From Dactylorhiza incarnata (taxonomy: Eukaryota; Streptophyta; Magnoliopsida; Asparagales; Orchidaceae): 64,000 nucleotides of DNA. The notes under the pieces were generated by a model. That model did not search any database and was not told the origin of the DNA. It worked only from the letters and a program-made list of their open reading frames with translations. The stretch is taken from contig JAWHQI010000228.1 in NCBI GenBank assembly GCA_033032865.1, positions 2,704,501 through 2,768,500 of the forward strand, in the 5' to 3' direction. A program made the translations under genes and the position numbers. This document shows positions 42,561 through 55,527 of the stretch, one piece after another. Position 1 is the stretch's first letter; each line of letters starts with the position of its first letter.

Positions 42561-45052
42561 TTATGGATACTTAAGTTTTTAGAGAATCATGTAAATCTGC
42601 ATTAGGATCCAACTCTCATGAGTAGAAGCTTTATGAAAAATAATGATGTGTGCATAAAGTGTTTTGATAAGTGTATACAAGTGAAATAATCAAAACACAT
42701 GACATATGTAATGAAATAGTAAAATAAAATTAAGATTGTAATCTTATAATTACTTTCACACATCAATTATAGAATAAAATTTCAAAGCACAATTTAATAG
42801 TACAACTACCAAGGTTCTTCGCCCACCCAATGCTCATTAAGACTTATCAGGGAGCGAAGTATTGCTTGGGGGATCACATAAGCAATTTTTATTATTTTTA
42901 TTTTGAGTGATCCAGTGTACAAAATAGAAGTGATAAAGAAAATGTGTTTGCACAAGATACTTTACAATTCTTTCCAAGGTGCTCAACCTCACAATGCTCA
43001 ATAAGACATATAAGGAAGGTGAGTAGTGCTTGGTGTAGTTATCTTTGTCATTTTATTTCATATTTTTAATTTTTGGATAAAGGTCTTCGAATTCACTTAT
43101 TTTTGCAAACCTTAACATTATTGAAATAACACTTATATATGTGCTTGAAATATTTTGTTTGAAAGATGGTGTAGGTAATATAGGCACACAACTTAATAAG
43201 TTAAAGCTATTACACCACACAATCATGCAAGACAATGATTATGAGCACATGTAGATTGCCAAAATATTGAGTGAATGAATCATTGATTAACATAAAACAT
43301 TACTCATACTTAGAGGCATGTTAGGCAATGTTACACAATTTTCTATAGACCATTTCATTGCACATAATAAGATTAAGATCAAGATATGTCAAGATAAAAC
43401 AATGTTTAGGAAACTTGAAACGAAAATTAAACATTGATGAAAATCATTATGTGTATGCCTTATCAATTTTGACCATTTATAATGAAAAAACTAAGATGTT
43501 TTGCTCAAGTGAAGTTTTTTTTATATTCAAAACATATTTTTGTAAATATTTAAATCAAACAAATGACAAACACATATTTTTCCACATTTTGAATTATAAT
43601 TTTTTTTTGTATTTTGGAATAAAACAAAAAAAACCAAATCTGAGAAAACAAATAGAGAAAAATACCATAAGCATTTTAAAAAGAGATAGAATGAAAATTT
43701 GGCCAAAGAAACTAACGCCTGGCGTTAACTTCTTAACGCCGGAATAGAATAATGTTTTCTTAGGTTTTTGAAAAAAACTATTTGGATTAGGGTTTATGTA
43801 TATAGACCTTCCCAGTGTAGAAATTTAAGAGAATTTGAAGATGATTAGATGGCTATTTATGCATGTTTTTAGTAGTATAAAAATGGTTTATATATTTTAT
43901 TAGTTTTTCAAATACTTGTGTTTTATAAGATCATTAAAGCTCAAATTGATAAAATATGCAAAACACAAGATAATTATGTTTGATCAAAACAAGAATGCAT
44001 GAATAATATAATCATACAGAGTGCATGCAAAAACATATGATATGGGTATGTCCTAGATTAAAACAACCTAACTAGATGCCTACAGTCTAGCTCTGTACTA
44101 AGTGATGGATGGGCATGAGGAGCTGCATACATGTCATAGGTTGGGGTGTTAATCCCATATGCATACACTAGAGAACACTCAACCTAGAACTCTTACCCCC
44201 CAATGCCTCAAAAGGCCCCACTAGAACCCTCCCCGGTTAAGGACAATAAATGAATTGGAGGTTAGGTCATCTAATGCATACAGTCCTACGCCCTCGCTAT
44301 TGTGAGACAAAAAATGTTTGTGAATGATTATGGACATCCTAAGTATTTTGTCCTATGGAATCAATTTATAAGCAATGACATTTATAAGAGATTGATTTCT
44401 AATTATTTTTGATTTCAAAGTCACATCGTTATTTTGAATTTTATCTTTCAATTTTTTTTACCCTAAAATTAATTCATTATGGCAATGTGAGATAACTAGC
44501 ATGAATAATAATATTTTTTAGTTGATAATGCTAGAGTGATGAATTAGAATGCAATGATATGCCATAAGATTAATTGAGATAATGTTGCATGTATTCAAAA
44601 ATAGTGATTCAATTTTTTAGACATAAAATGAAGTGATGATTCTATTCGATTTATTCTTTTTGATATAAAATTGATTCTATGGTCTATATATAAATGAGAT
44701 ACATGTAAGTCATACAACATTCATATAATGATAATGATCATAACCCTATGTTGGAAGCAATATGATCTTTTGTAGTTATGTATACTATTTGAATTTATAA
44801 GATCTATTGATTTTGCATAATTATTATAACTGATTATTAATTTTATCACACAGAAATTTAGGCATTAATTATTCATCATGATGTAAGTGATTTATATTCA
44901 ACAATTCATATTCATCCTTTTAAAAATTTTAAAGAGAAAGATTTTAAGGTGAATAATGAATACAATGAAAAAATATTTTTAGTTATCTTTGAAAGGTTTA
45001 ATAAATTTTCTCTTTCAATTTTGAATATTAACAAAACATGTATATATATATA
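42561..45052. other. AT-rich unassigned region
   Basis: About 2.5 kb, strongly AT-rich, with no convincing coding frame (the 129-residue + frame at 43358-43747 is low complexity). It contains a related pair of segments, 42813-42881 and 42978-43040, sharing AATGCTCA(A/T)TAAGAC and TTGCTTGG-like ends. AACGCC/GGCGTT inverted words lie at 43711-43739. A short TA microsatellite lies at 45041-45052. It may be the target DNA around the flanking elements or a decayed element interior. Confidence 0.5.
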
Positions 45053-46490
45053 TGTTGATACCAAAAATGTACCAACTCCACACTTGCTCAAGCTGAAGAA
45101 CGGGCAGATTTGAAAGGTAACGGGCTGCCAGGATCTGCTGAGATCGTCAGGGATGGAAATCACCAGAAAAGAGATTACATAAAAAAGGAGACAGCTCAGG
45201 GACAAATCCTGCCTCTGAGGTTGCCCAGGAGGGGCGATCGCCCCTTGCGAGGTCGCCCAGGAGGGGCGACCTCCCCTTGCGAGGTTGCCCAGGAGGGGCG
45301 ACCTCCCCCTGCGCGAGGTCGCCAAGGAGGGGCGACCTCCCCCTGCGTGAGGTCGCCCGGAAGGGGTGATCTCCTCCTGCGCGAGGTCGCCCGGAAGGGG
45401 CGACCTCCTCCTACGTGCGGTCTCCCGGAAGGGGCGACCTCCTCCTGCGCGAGGTCGCCCGAAAGGGGAGACCTCCTCCTGCGTGAGGTCGCCCGGAAGG
45501 GGCGACCTCCTCCTGAGCAAGGTCACCCGAAAGGGGCGACCTCCTACTGCGCGAGGTCGCTCGGAAGGGGCTACCTCCTCCCGCTCGAGGTCTCCTGGAA
45601 GGGGCGACATCCTACTGCGCGAGGTCTCCCGGAAGGGGCGACCTTCCTTTGCATGAGGTCTCCCAGAAGGGGCGACATTCCTTTGCGTGAGGTCTCTCGG
45701 AAGGGGTGACCTCCCTTTATGAGGTCGCCCGGGAGGGGCGACCTCCTCTTTGTGAGATCATCGAGGAGGGGCGACCTCCTCTTCGTGAGATCGTCCAAGA
45801 GGGGTGACTTCCTCTTTGTGAGGTTGCCCAGGAGGAGAGACCTCCTTTGTGCGAGACCGCCCGGGCTCGACGAAACTGCCCCGGAGAAGCGAGATCACCC
45901 GGGATCTCCAAAAATACCATAATACCTTAAAATGTTAGCTCGTAGAGGATCGCCGATTTCTGGGTAAAACATAATCCCTGCATTTTTTTATGTTTTGAAA
46001 AAACATCAAAAAAATATAACTTTCCCATGAGAATCGTGATCTACCTTTCCTGTCATAGTAGAGCATGTGTAATGAAAAAGTGCAATCACCTATGCGAACA
46101 TCCTACCGCCAGGCGTGCTTGCGAATATTTTCTCTCTTCTTAAGAAGACTTGCGAACACTTGGTTTTAAGCGAGTGCCTGAAGAGAAAATGCAAGCACCT
46201 GCCTATCTCCGTGAAAGAAGGTCAGAGCAGGTATAGGAAAAACATATATTACATTAGTACCTGAACAGAACCAGTGAGCACCTGCTTCCATATGCGAAAA
46301 GGTATGTTGAACAGGTATATGAAAAACTAAAGATATGTCAGGTACCTGAGACAACTTGTTGTCGATCAATCGAACTGAAACTGATGAGATACTTATTTTG
46401 TTCATATTTGAATTACAATCGATAATTAAGAATGGCGATCTTGTGGTTGTCAAAAAGCCTTTTAAGTAGATATTAACTTTGACTATTTGA
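45053..46490 (-). repeat. LTR-like sequence with a PBS-like end
   Basis: The left edge is TGTTGATACCAAAAATG. On - this reads ...GGTACA, TTTT, TGGTATCAACA, i.e. a CA terminus, a spacer and a PBS-like TGG sequence, matching in style the edge at 58076-58092. I infer the end of a - oriented Tat-like LTR. The right limit is not defined. The middle is a 34-bp array. 46080-46460 has scattered GCGAACA, GCACCTG and CAGGTA words. Confidence 0.45.
45221..45890. repeat. 34-bp hairpin tandem array
   Basis: About 19-20 units contain GAGGTCGCC, a 7-nt spacer and GGCGACCTC (perfect 9-bp arms in the consensus), followed by a CCTCCTGCGC-type linker. Open frames on both strands through the array are by-products of the repeat. 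Confidence 0.95.
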
Positions 46491-46980
46491 AATTGCTTTG
46501 TTATGAAATAATTCTGATGTCAACTATTTTTAGATGCCGATCTTCAGTACTCAGGGTCTTCTAGGGAGAAACCAAATTATGATAATCCATAAATGATGAT
46601 CATGAACTCTGTAGTCCAGTTTGAATGATCTTTAATGGACAAATTCCGGTCTCAAATAATCCAGACCGCCCCTTCTCGTGGAATAAAAATGATAAATATT
46701 TGATGGATTCATGTTAGAAGATTGATTATCAACGATTTCAACAATCCCGGACTATCTTCAAACAGAAAAATAGAAAGAGATTTCAAGAAATCCCTGGTAT
46801 ACTTCAGATCGCTTGATGAGAAGATAAATGTTCACGTTGTGGTCTTAATTTATCCAGACCGCCTGAAATAAATATGAGAGGTTTTCAACTGATGATCATA
46901 AATGTCCTAAATCACTTGTCGCTCAGAAAAGCTTTTCGGAGGAGACCCAGTTAATTGTCTCCAATACTTCATATTACCAA
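46491..46980. other. Spacer before the 100-bp array
   Basis: No coding sequence. GGTCTCAAATAATCCAGACCGCCC and related CGGTCT/AGACCGCC words (46650-46870) mark it as the same sequence family as the spacers at 53831-54000 and 63103-64000. Confidence 0.5.
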
Positions 46981-48038
46981 AATCAATTCTTAAACTGAAA
47001 AACTTAGAGATCCAACCAGCGATCTCTAACATCCAAGTCCTGGAGGAGATCCAGCCGGCGATCGCGAATATTTCAGATTGCGAAAATCTCTTCTAAAACT
47101 GAAAACTTTCTAAAGATCCCACCAGCAATCTCTAACATCCAAGTCCTGGAGGATATCCAGCCGGCGGTCTCAAATATTTCAGATCGCTGAAAACCACATT
47201 TTGAACAAAACTGGAGATCCCACTAGCAATCTCTAACTTCCAAATTCTGGAGGAGATCCAGCCGACGGTCTCAAATATTTTAGATCGCTGAAAACCACAT
47301 TCTGAACAAAATTAGAGATCCCACCAGCAATCTCTAACATCAAAGTCTTGGAGGAGATCCAGCCGGCGGTCTCAAATATTTCAGATCACTGAAAACTACA
47401 TTATGAATAAAACTCTGGAGATCCTACCAGCAATCCCTACCATCCAAGTCCTGGAGGAGATCAAGCCAGCGGTCTAACCATATCCAAGATCGCTGAAAAC
47501 CACATGAAATGAAATGGAGAACTCAACCAGCAATCTCTAACATCCAAGTCCTGGAGGATATCAAGTCGACGGTCTCAACATATCCATGATCACTGAAAAC
47601 CAATTGAAATGAAAGGGAGAACTCAACCAGCAATCTCTAACATCCAAGTCCTGGAGTGGATTAAGCCGGCAGTCTCAACATATCCAAGATCATTGAAAAC
47701 CACTTGAAATGAAATGGATAACTCAACCAGCAATCTCTAACATCCAAGTCCTGGAGGAGATCAAGCCGGCGGTCTCAACATATCCAAGATTGCTGAAAAC
47801 AAGTTGAAATGAAATGGAGAACTAAACCAGCAATCTCTAACATCCAAGTCCTGGAGGGGATCAAGCTGGCGGTCTCAACATATCCAAGATCGCTAAAAAA
47901 CACTTGAAATGAAATGGAGAACTCAACCATCAATCTCTAACATCCAAGTCCTGGAGGAGATCAAGCCGGTGGTCTCAACATATCCATGTTCGCTAAAAAC
48001 CACTTGAAATGAAATGGAGATGTCAACCAGCAATCTCT
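46981..48038. repeat. 100-bp tandem array, left block
   Basis: About 10 units of roughly 100 bp contain AACATCCAAGTCCTGGAGG, AAGCCGGCGGTCTCAACATA, AGATCGCTGAAAACC and AACTCAACCAGCAATCTC. Each unit carries GCGGTCTC and an inverted GATCGC. The array is cut by the solo LTR at 48039 within CAATCTCT. Confidence 0.95.
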
Positions 48039-51000
48039 TGTAAGACCCTATTTTTTCCCTTTCAAAACTGGGACTTATGCCCAGAACCGCCGCATTGCGG
48101 TGGAACCAACACACGGGAAGGTCGCCACTATAAAGCGTCGATCCTGCTGGACCTATCGATCACAGAAGAAGAAAAGTATAAACGAACAATAGAAGTTCAA
48201 GTCCACAAATCACATGCAATATTTATATTTGTCCACATCATTTAACTGAAATAAAAAGGGGTTACATTAATAAAAGGGCTCATGCCCTGTACATCATGTC
48301 ATCACTACAAGATCACTCGCGGAAGCTAACTACTAATCACTCACTGATCCTGAAACTTGTGCTTCTGTACTAGACTGGCCCGCTTCTATCTTCACCGGCC
48401 TCTGTTGCCGCTGCGTCTCCTCGATCCCCTAAAATGATATGGTCCACCAACCGTTAGTCAAAAAGGCTAAGCCTTATGTTCCCCACCCCACCCCCAATGG
48501 ATCCTAGGCACCATGTGGGAGGATGAAGCGGAGGACAACAAGGGGTATAAAAAAAGCAGATGACGGCAGATCTTGTATACAGGAAATGGCTACAACTACA
48601 CATGTGTATATAGATAATTGAAGCAGTAATATAAAGCATGGTAAAGAGCAAGTTAAGAACAGTAAGTAAAGCAGGTACATAATAGAAGAGTAACCATTGG
48701 TTTATAGGAATGCCCATACAAACCTATAGACCAAGTGGTCGTTTAGCAAGGCCTATCGTATAAAAAGTCCCATAACCAATTTATACGATGGGGGTAGGGA
48801 TTGAAATGCAATGCTTATGCCATGACATGCAGAGTTATGCAGTTTATGCTATGTTCACACAAGTGCAACTCACACACTTCGACTTTATGCAGACAGACCT
48901 TTAGTTCCCCCTTTTTGGAGCTTGCAAGACTCCCAGGATACTCCCGTAATGGCAAACGGAAGCGTTGGGTTGGGCCTCGCCCACCTCTAGGTTGGTATTC
49001 ACACTACCTAACCTAGACCTATCGTACGCCTCAATGCAAAACCACGGAACATCTGCATACTTTTACTAGCTGGACCACCAGACTTTCATGGCTAAGTGCA
49101 AATTCCACACTTGTCGAGTCAACGTATTGACGTCGGTGTGAACGACCGTCCAATACTGAAGACCCAACACCTTTATGCACATGCAAACATGTTTACCCTG
49201 TATCTCCGAGCCATAAGCTCCCCGGGCTAACCCGCCCGTCACAATAACCTTTCGAGCCACCGGCTCGCCGGACCAACCCGTCCGCACTAACAAACATTAC
49301 TGAGTCACAAGCTCACCAGACTAATTAGTCTGCTGCTACAACCACCAAGCCTACCGATCATAAGACCAAACCGACTAATATACCCATAACAACGGGGTGT
49401 GGGTGATTGTATTATTTAGCTAATCTTGTACATCAAATTATCCCTACAATTTAGGGTTAATCTTGGACTTCTCGATGTTTACCCTATAAGGAGCTCGCAG
49501 CGGTACTAGGAGCTATGATGGGATGACACCCCAAAGCTCCCTTTCCAAGGCACTTAGCATTATTGGTAACTACCCATAAGAACACCCTTATTGTTATTCC
49601 ACTTGGATTACCCTACGTATTTTATGACCTTCTAAGGGGAAAGACGATCTTTCATCGGTCCCGTACACCATCTTACCCTTAACTCTCCAAGCACACTCTC
49701 ATCTCATAAACTCCTTTTGGTGACCTCACATCTTCTCAACCAGTCTAGTTACAACCTCTACCTTACATTCCCACCAAATGATCCATAAAGTACTCAGGTT
49801 TTATAGTTTCACTATACGCAGACCAACGATGTTATATGAGTTGCATACGAGGAGGTACTCCAAATATTCATCCTCATAACACAAGATTATTACTAGAGGT
49901 CTATCACGACATCCTAAGACTACATCCAGAGATTCATATTTTTCCTTAACATTTTAGCATTTATTTTAATTTCTCCAATATTTGCCAAGTATGAATATGA
50001 TCATGAAGTGTAAGGTATTCTTATGATATGACTCCCATAAAATTAAGATAAATCTATCATGCCAAAATAACAATAAGTACGGAATGTCATAATTTTACAA
50101 TCAGAAATTGTCCTCTAATTATAATATTTAGTATCTCTCCAAAGTTGGATGTTATTGAAGGAACCATCAAAAATACTTATCCAAAAATTATGGAAAAATT
50201 ACTAGACCTTCATATCAGTCAGAAAAGTCTTCTGGCCAAATTTTAGAATTTATAAAGGCAATTTAGTCACATAAACGAATATTTCAAAGAAACCTTTTCT
50301 ATGGAAAATTGTGGAGGAACCTACTGTTAAATAATTCCAAAAATTATGAAAGAAATACCAGATCTCTAATATGATCATAAAGGCTGACTGACTGAGTTTC
50401 ACAATCTTTGGAAATCATTTTCTCACCTAAATAAATATGCCAAATAAATCCTAATATGAACATGTTGTGAAGTAGCCTACTGAAAACAATCTCCAAAAAT
50501 TCCACAAATATTCACTGAGCTTCCCAATGCCATGAAAAGTCTTATCACCAAGTTGCAAATTTTTCCAGAGAGTATTGGACCCTCAATTATATTTCTTAAG
50601 TCTAAGAAAAAAAATGTGCCTTATGAATGAAGTACTGGTTAAATCATTTAATTAATTACAAAAAAATTACCAGAGGTCTATCATATGATTATAAAGGCTC
50701 CACCAAAGTTTCATCGTCATCCAAGACCATTTGAGCATGTAAATTTCTTTTATAATGAAATTCCCTAAAGGGGTTATAACCTAATTTAGGGGGAATCAGG
50801 GTTCCTAAAATCCTCCTAAAATTTACTAGGGCATTATTACACCCTTTGAACTTTTACACCAAATTTAGATTACCATTCAATAACATTTGACCTCATGTCC
50901 TTCCCAAAACTCCAAGTGCAACCCAAAGGGTAAAGCTAGGGCTATAAGGAATATCCAACCCACTTCATCCTAAATTACTCCCAGGGGTGTCTTAGGTGCT

Positions 51001-53071
51001 CCTAAACCAGTGGTCAAAGTTTCACACTACTTGGATGAGATTTGACCACCTAATTCCATCATGTGCACTTTTGATCTAGTTTGACCTAGATTGACCAAAC
51101 TTGGGTTAACTAATTGCCCAAACAAATCAGTCCCAATTGTGCTGAAATTTTTACCAGGTTCATACAATAACCCTAAAGAGCACCCACCAAAATTTGGAGG
51201 GAATTGGAGGTCATAGGCCTTATAATTAAATAATATATGAATTATGAAATTATTACAAAAACCTTAAAAAATGTTCTCTTATAATTCCCTTCTTTGGGTA
51301 TGTTAAGGGGGTTGATACAAATAGTCTAGGTTTCAATTTTCATGCCCATATCATTTCCCAATCAAATGTTATTCAAGAAATGGTGGATGTCCTACACTAG
51401 GGACCAGTCCCACCAAAATGGACCTACAGGGAGCTACAATACTCATTTTGGGCTGAAACAAATTTTAACATAAAGTAGACTCTAAGGGATACAACTTTAG
51501 TGTTGACCACTTTTTCTGTAGAGGGCTCTAGATATTTACTATAATAATTTCTATCTACTGCCAGTAATAATACAAAAAATGAGATAATAATAATAATTGT
51601 TATTAACGTTTCCTGTACAGGAAATGGACGCTTCTGATTATGTCTTCTACGGTGAGCCAACAGCCCTGATCTCTTGTTGCTGCAGATTTTCCAAGAGCTT
51701 CCACCGGACACCTCCCTAGCCGGCCACCGCCACCACCACCTCCGTTGAGGTGGTGGCTAACGTCTGGCGGCGGCACGGCCGTCGGAGGGGCGGTTTCTGG
51801 CAAACCCGACCGAGATATTTTCATGGAATTTCAAATTTTTGCAAACTTGTATCGACCTCAATTGAGCCCGATTTATCACCTATTTTTATCTAAGATATAT
51901 CCACAGAGAGAGAGAGAGGAGAAAAACCAGACCTCGAATCGGGCTCGAGGGTGGTTGTTTCTCAGATTTGTCATGGTCGCCCCCTTCAAGTTGTGCTCCT
52001 TGCCGATCTCTTGATTCTCCACCAAATACAATGATCTAAGACTCAATTTCAACTGATATCCCCATTTGAAGGCGATGGGCGGGTCAATTTGAGGAGGGGA
52101 GGCTTAATGGTGGAGTGCCATTAATGGCCATTTCGGTTTCATGTAAAATTCTTGAATCCTCCACCTGATGGCATGGGAAAGGCTGGAAAATGTCTTAGAA
52201 TTCAATGGGGAGATGAATGGAGGATGTGGGGAGATGAATGGGGGTTGAATTTGCCTTGAATGTCATGAATTCACCTTGAATGGCCAATTTTTCTCTCTTT
52301 TCAAATTGGGGGAACTCCCAATTTCTCTCTCCTAGCCACCCCCTCCAGAAATTGGATGGCATTTCATGTAATTTCAATGGTGACTAATCATTTGGGCCAT
52401 TGAAATTGGGCTTAGCCCAAAGGGATTGAGCTTTGGGCTTAATTAACCCAATTTAGGCAATATTGACCAAATGTTGACTTTTGTCAAATTGGTGAAATTA
52501 ATTAGGCCCAATGGGTCAATGTTGACCCATTGGCCTCTCTTAGTGACTAATGGAACTTGGGGAAAGTCAATTGGTCCAATTGAACCCTAATTGACCCTAA
52601 ATATGGTGGTTTGACTTATTTGGGGCTAGGGTTGACTTAGGTCAAATTGGCCAAATTGGTGGCCACATTATGAGGATTGTTAGTCCATTGGGTCCCTAAT
52701 ATCCTTATAAGGTTAGGGGCAAGGTCAATTTGGCATGGTGGAGGCCAATTGACCATAATTAGGCTACCTTGGGCAATTTAAGGTTAGGGTTGACTTTGGT
52801 CAATTTGGCATCTTTGGTTGACCCCAATGGGTCCTAGATGCTCTAAGGGACCCTCCAAAGGGTTAGGTGTGCCATGGTGGGGTCAAAGGGTCAAGATGAG
52901 GCCCTAAAGTCCAACCCTAAGCTTTGTAACTAGAAATTGCTATTTGCAAACCAATGTGCTCTTCTCCATCAAGCTTAAGGCCAAGTGATCTCTTCAAGCT
53001 TCCTAGGGTTTTTTCATGACCTAGTCATGACAAAACAAATCTATGGGTCTAGTTGTTTGGGGTATGTTACA
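48039..53071 (-). mobile_element. Complete 5,033-bp solo LTR of the Tekay-like family
   Basis: Ends are TGTAAGACCC and ATGTTACA (TG...CA). The 5-bp TSD TCTCT is present at 48034-48038 and 53072-53076, and the host tandem array continues across, so the boundaries are exact. There is no internal region, PBS or coding frame, so it is a solo LTR left by LTR-LTR recombination. On - it starts TGTAACATACCCC, the typical Tekay/Del LTR opening. It is the reference copy for the family in this window. Confidence 0.93.
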
Positions 53072-53830
53072 TCTCTAACATCCAATTCCTGGAGGGGATC
53101 AAGCCGACGGTCTCAACATATCCAAGATCGATGAAAACCACTTAAAATGAAATGGAGAACTCAACCAGCAATCTCTAGCATCCAAGTCCTGGAGGGGATT
53201 AAGCCGGCGGTCTCAATATATCTAAGATCGCTGAAAACCACTTGAAATGAACTAGAGAACTCAACCAGCAATCTCTATCATCCAAGTCCTAGAGGAGATC
53301 AAGTCGGCGGTCTCAACATATCCAAGATCGCTGAAAACCACTTGAAATGAAATGGAGAACTCAACCAGCAATCCCTAACGTCCAAGTCCTAGAGGGGATC
53401 AATCCGGCGGTCTCAACATATCCAAGATCACTGAAAACCACTTGAAATGAAATGGAGAACTCAACTAGCAATCTATAACATCCAAATCCTGGAGGAGATC
53501 AAGTCGGCGGTCTCAACATATCCAGGATCGCTAAATCCCACTTGAAATGAAATGGAGAATTCAACCTGCAATCTCTAACATCCAAGTCCTGGAGGAGATC
53601 AAGCCGGCGGTCTCAACATATCACAGATCGCTGAAAATCACTTGAAATGAAATGGAGAACTCAACCAGCAATCTCTAACATCCAAGTCCTGGATGAGATC
53701 AAGCCGGCGGTCTCAACATATCTAAGATCGCTGAAAACCACTTGAAATGAAATGGAGAACTCAACCAGCAATCTCTAACATCCAAGTCATGTAGGAGATC
53801 AAGCCGGTGGTCTCAACATATCCAGATCGC
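53072..53830. repeat. 100-bp tandem array, right block
   Basis: About 8 further units of the same 100-bp repeat continue the left block after the solo LTR. Confidence 0.95.
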
Positions 53831-54825
53831 AAAAAACCAGAAAAAGTGAAACTGGCGGTCTCTCAAAATTCAAACCGCCCCATCATGATTTAGGCGGCGG
53901 TCATAGATGTTTTCGACCGACCCTTGGCTATCCACAATCCAATGATTATTCAAGATTTATAGAACAAAGATTATCTACAGGGAAGGTGTGGTCATGTCAC
54001 GGAGGCTGTTCCGACATTGCTTTCCCTAGAAGATCATTAAGACTGTAACAATGTTCTCTCACAATGCATGACAGAGCTGAACATTCAACTCGACCTCCCT
54101 TGGTTCTGAGGTGTGTCAGTTGTCAACAACGACCCGACATTCTAAACATCCATACTTTGAGCTTGGCGTGCTACTGCTACACAAATGCGAATTCTCCCCG
54201 CAACCTGTGGTCCTAGCCGATTTACACCTCAAGCTTCAAGTCAAGGAGGATGAAATAGAATCCATTGATTTCTCCCCTGGCCGGATTCCAGCCTTCTGAA
54301 TCAATTCTTCTTTGGTGCTTCCTTAAGAGAATACAACCTTATCATCTTAATACTTGAAAGAAGAAAAACAAAAGAAGAAATGAAATAAAAATACATGTTT
54401 TCAAGAAAAGGGAATCTTGAGATCATCTCCGCTCCATGTATGAGATAGCTCTTCCCTTTCATAAATTTGGAGGTGATATGCACCATTGTTAAGAACTTCT
54501 TTGATGATAAACGACCCTGCCCAATTATAATGTGCCTTTTCACTGAGTCAACTCTTACTGCTGCATCTATTTTCTTGAAGATTAAATTGGCAACAGCAAA
54601 TTCTTTGACTTTGATGCTTTATCGAGGTTTTTGTCCATTCTTCTTTGCTTATTACAAGTAAAGGTGGAAAAGAGAAGATGCAAAAGAGTCAAAACAAAAA
54701 GGGAGGTATCCAAAATAAGAAACAAAATGACATTCTATCTCATCCGTAGTCTATACACCTATTTTATTGAGAGAAGTTCTTTGCTTTGTGACATTGTCTC
54801 TAATGGAGGAGTGGTCATCATCCGT
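53831..54825. other. Spacer between array and gag
   Basis: It includes GGCGGTCTC and AACCGCCCCATC words. A segment at 53985-54032 (GTGTGGTCATG, CGGAGGCT, CCGACATTGC) recurs at 63942-63982, linking the two regions. 54300-54825 is AT-rich, with no convincing frame. Confidence 0.55.
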
Positions 54826-55527
54826 TTACTGAGCAAAATAGTCTTGTAATTTTCCTGCCTTCAGTAATTGGTTTACTAATTTTGCCAATTTTTTGAGGGC
54901 ATGACAGTCCTCTGTATCATGGACAATTTTTGAATGATATGTGCAGAAGAGTTCTTGATCGTGATTTCTGACCTTAGACTTTATAGGATGAGGTCCTCTA
55001 GACTCTGGCTCATTTTGAATATTTGGAAAAACTTTCATGGAAGTATTAAACTGAGTATACTTTTCTGGATAACTTTTGAATTCAAGTGTTCTCGGATTGT
55101 CAGACGGAATAGGACAAGCTCTTAGAAATTCAGGTGATATATCTTGTTGTGGAGGTTGAGTGGATGTATTTTCTGGAAAAGTGTAAGATCTGCAGTATTT
55201 ATCTTGCAGAATGTTTTGTGACGAAGACGGATGTTGATAAAAAGATTTCCTTTGCCGCTTTTGGGTTGTCTGAGAAAAAACAAAACCAGGATCTGTTGCC
55301 TCTATTTCAACAACTTGATTTGCTATCCTGATAAGATGTTCATAAGACTCGGGCTTATTTTGGCTGACTGTAGATTTGAGAAGGCCTTCTTTCAACCCAT
55401 TGATTAAGGCAATTTTATACAAGTTCTGATCAACATCAAAAATTTCAAGTATTTCTCTTTGAAATTTGGCAATGAAGTGAGCAAGTGTCTCATCATCTCC
55501 TTGCTCGATCTGAAAGAGAGCTGATGA
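54826..55527 (-). pseudogene. Tat-like gag, C-terminal part
   Basis: The - strand translation contains SSALFQIEQGDDETLAHFIA and INGLKEGLLKSTVSQ, the second half of the Retrotrans_gag fold. Near the end FCTYHSKIVHDTEDCHALKK, a His/Cys-containing segment typical of Tat-lineage gag, leads to a tail QLLKAGKLQDYF. The frame stops at 54826. The N-terminal half is missing: at 55528 the sequence changes to an LTR-like insert, so the longer frame running into it is chimeric. Protein role when intact: particle formation and RNA packaging. Confidence 0.82.

Noticed and set aside
43358..43747. A 129-codon + frame in the AT-rich island
   Set aside because: Low-complexity Lys/Asn/Ile/Phe composition as expected from AT-rich DNA, with no motif or neighbouring gene signals.
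44912..45922. Overlapping frames on both strands at 45 kb (Gly/Arg/Pro-rich proteins)
   Set aside because: They are read through the 34-bp tandem array. The unit is free of stops in several frames, so long frames arise automatically.
46981..53830. Regular repeats with spacer-like unique parts, reminiscent of a CRISPR array
   Set aside because: Whole 100-bp units are tandemly repeated, with no unique spacers of constant length and no cas genes. The context is plant retrotransposons.
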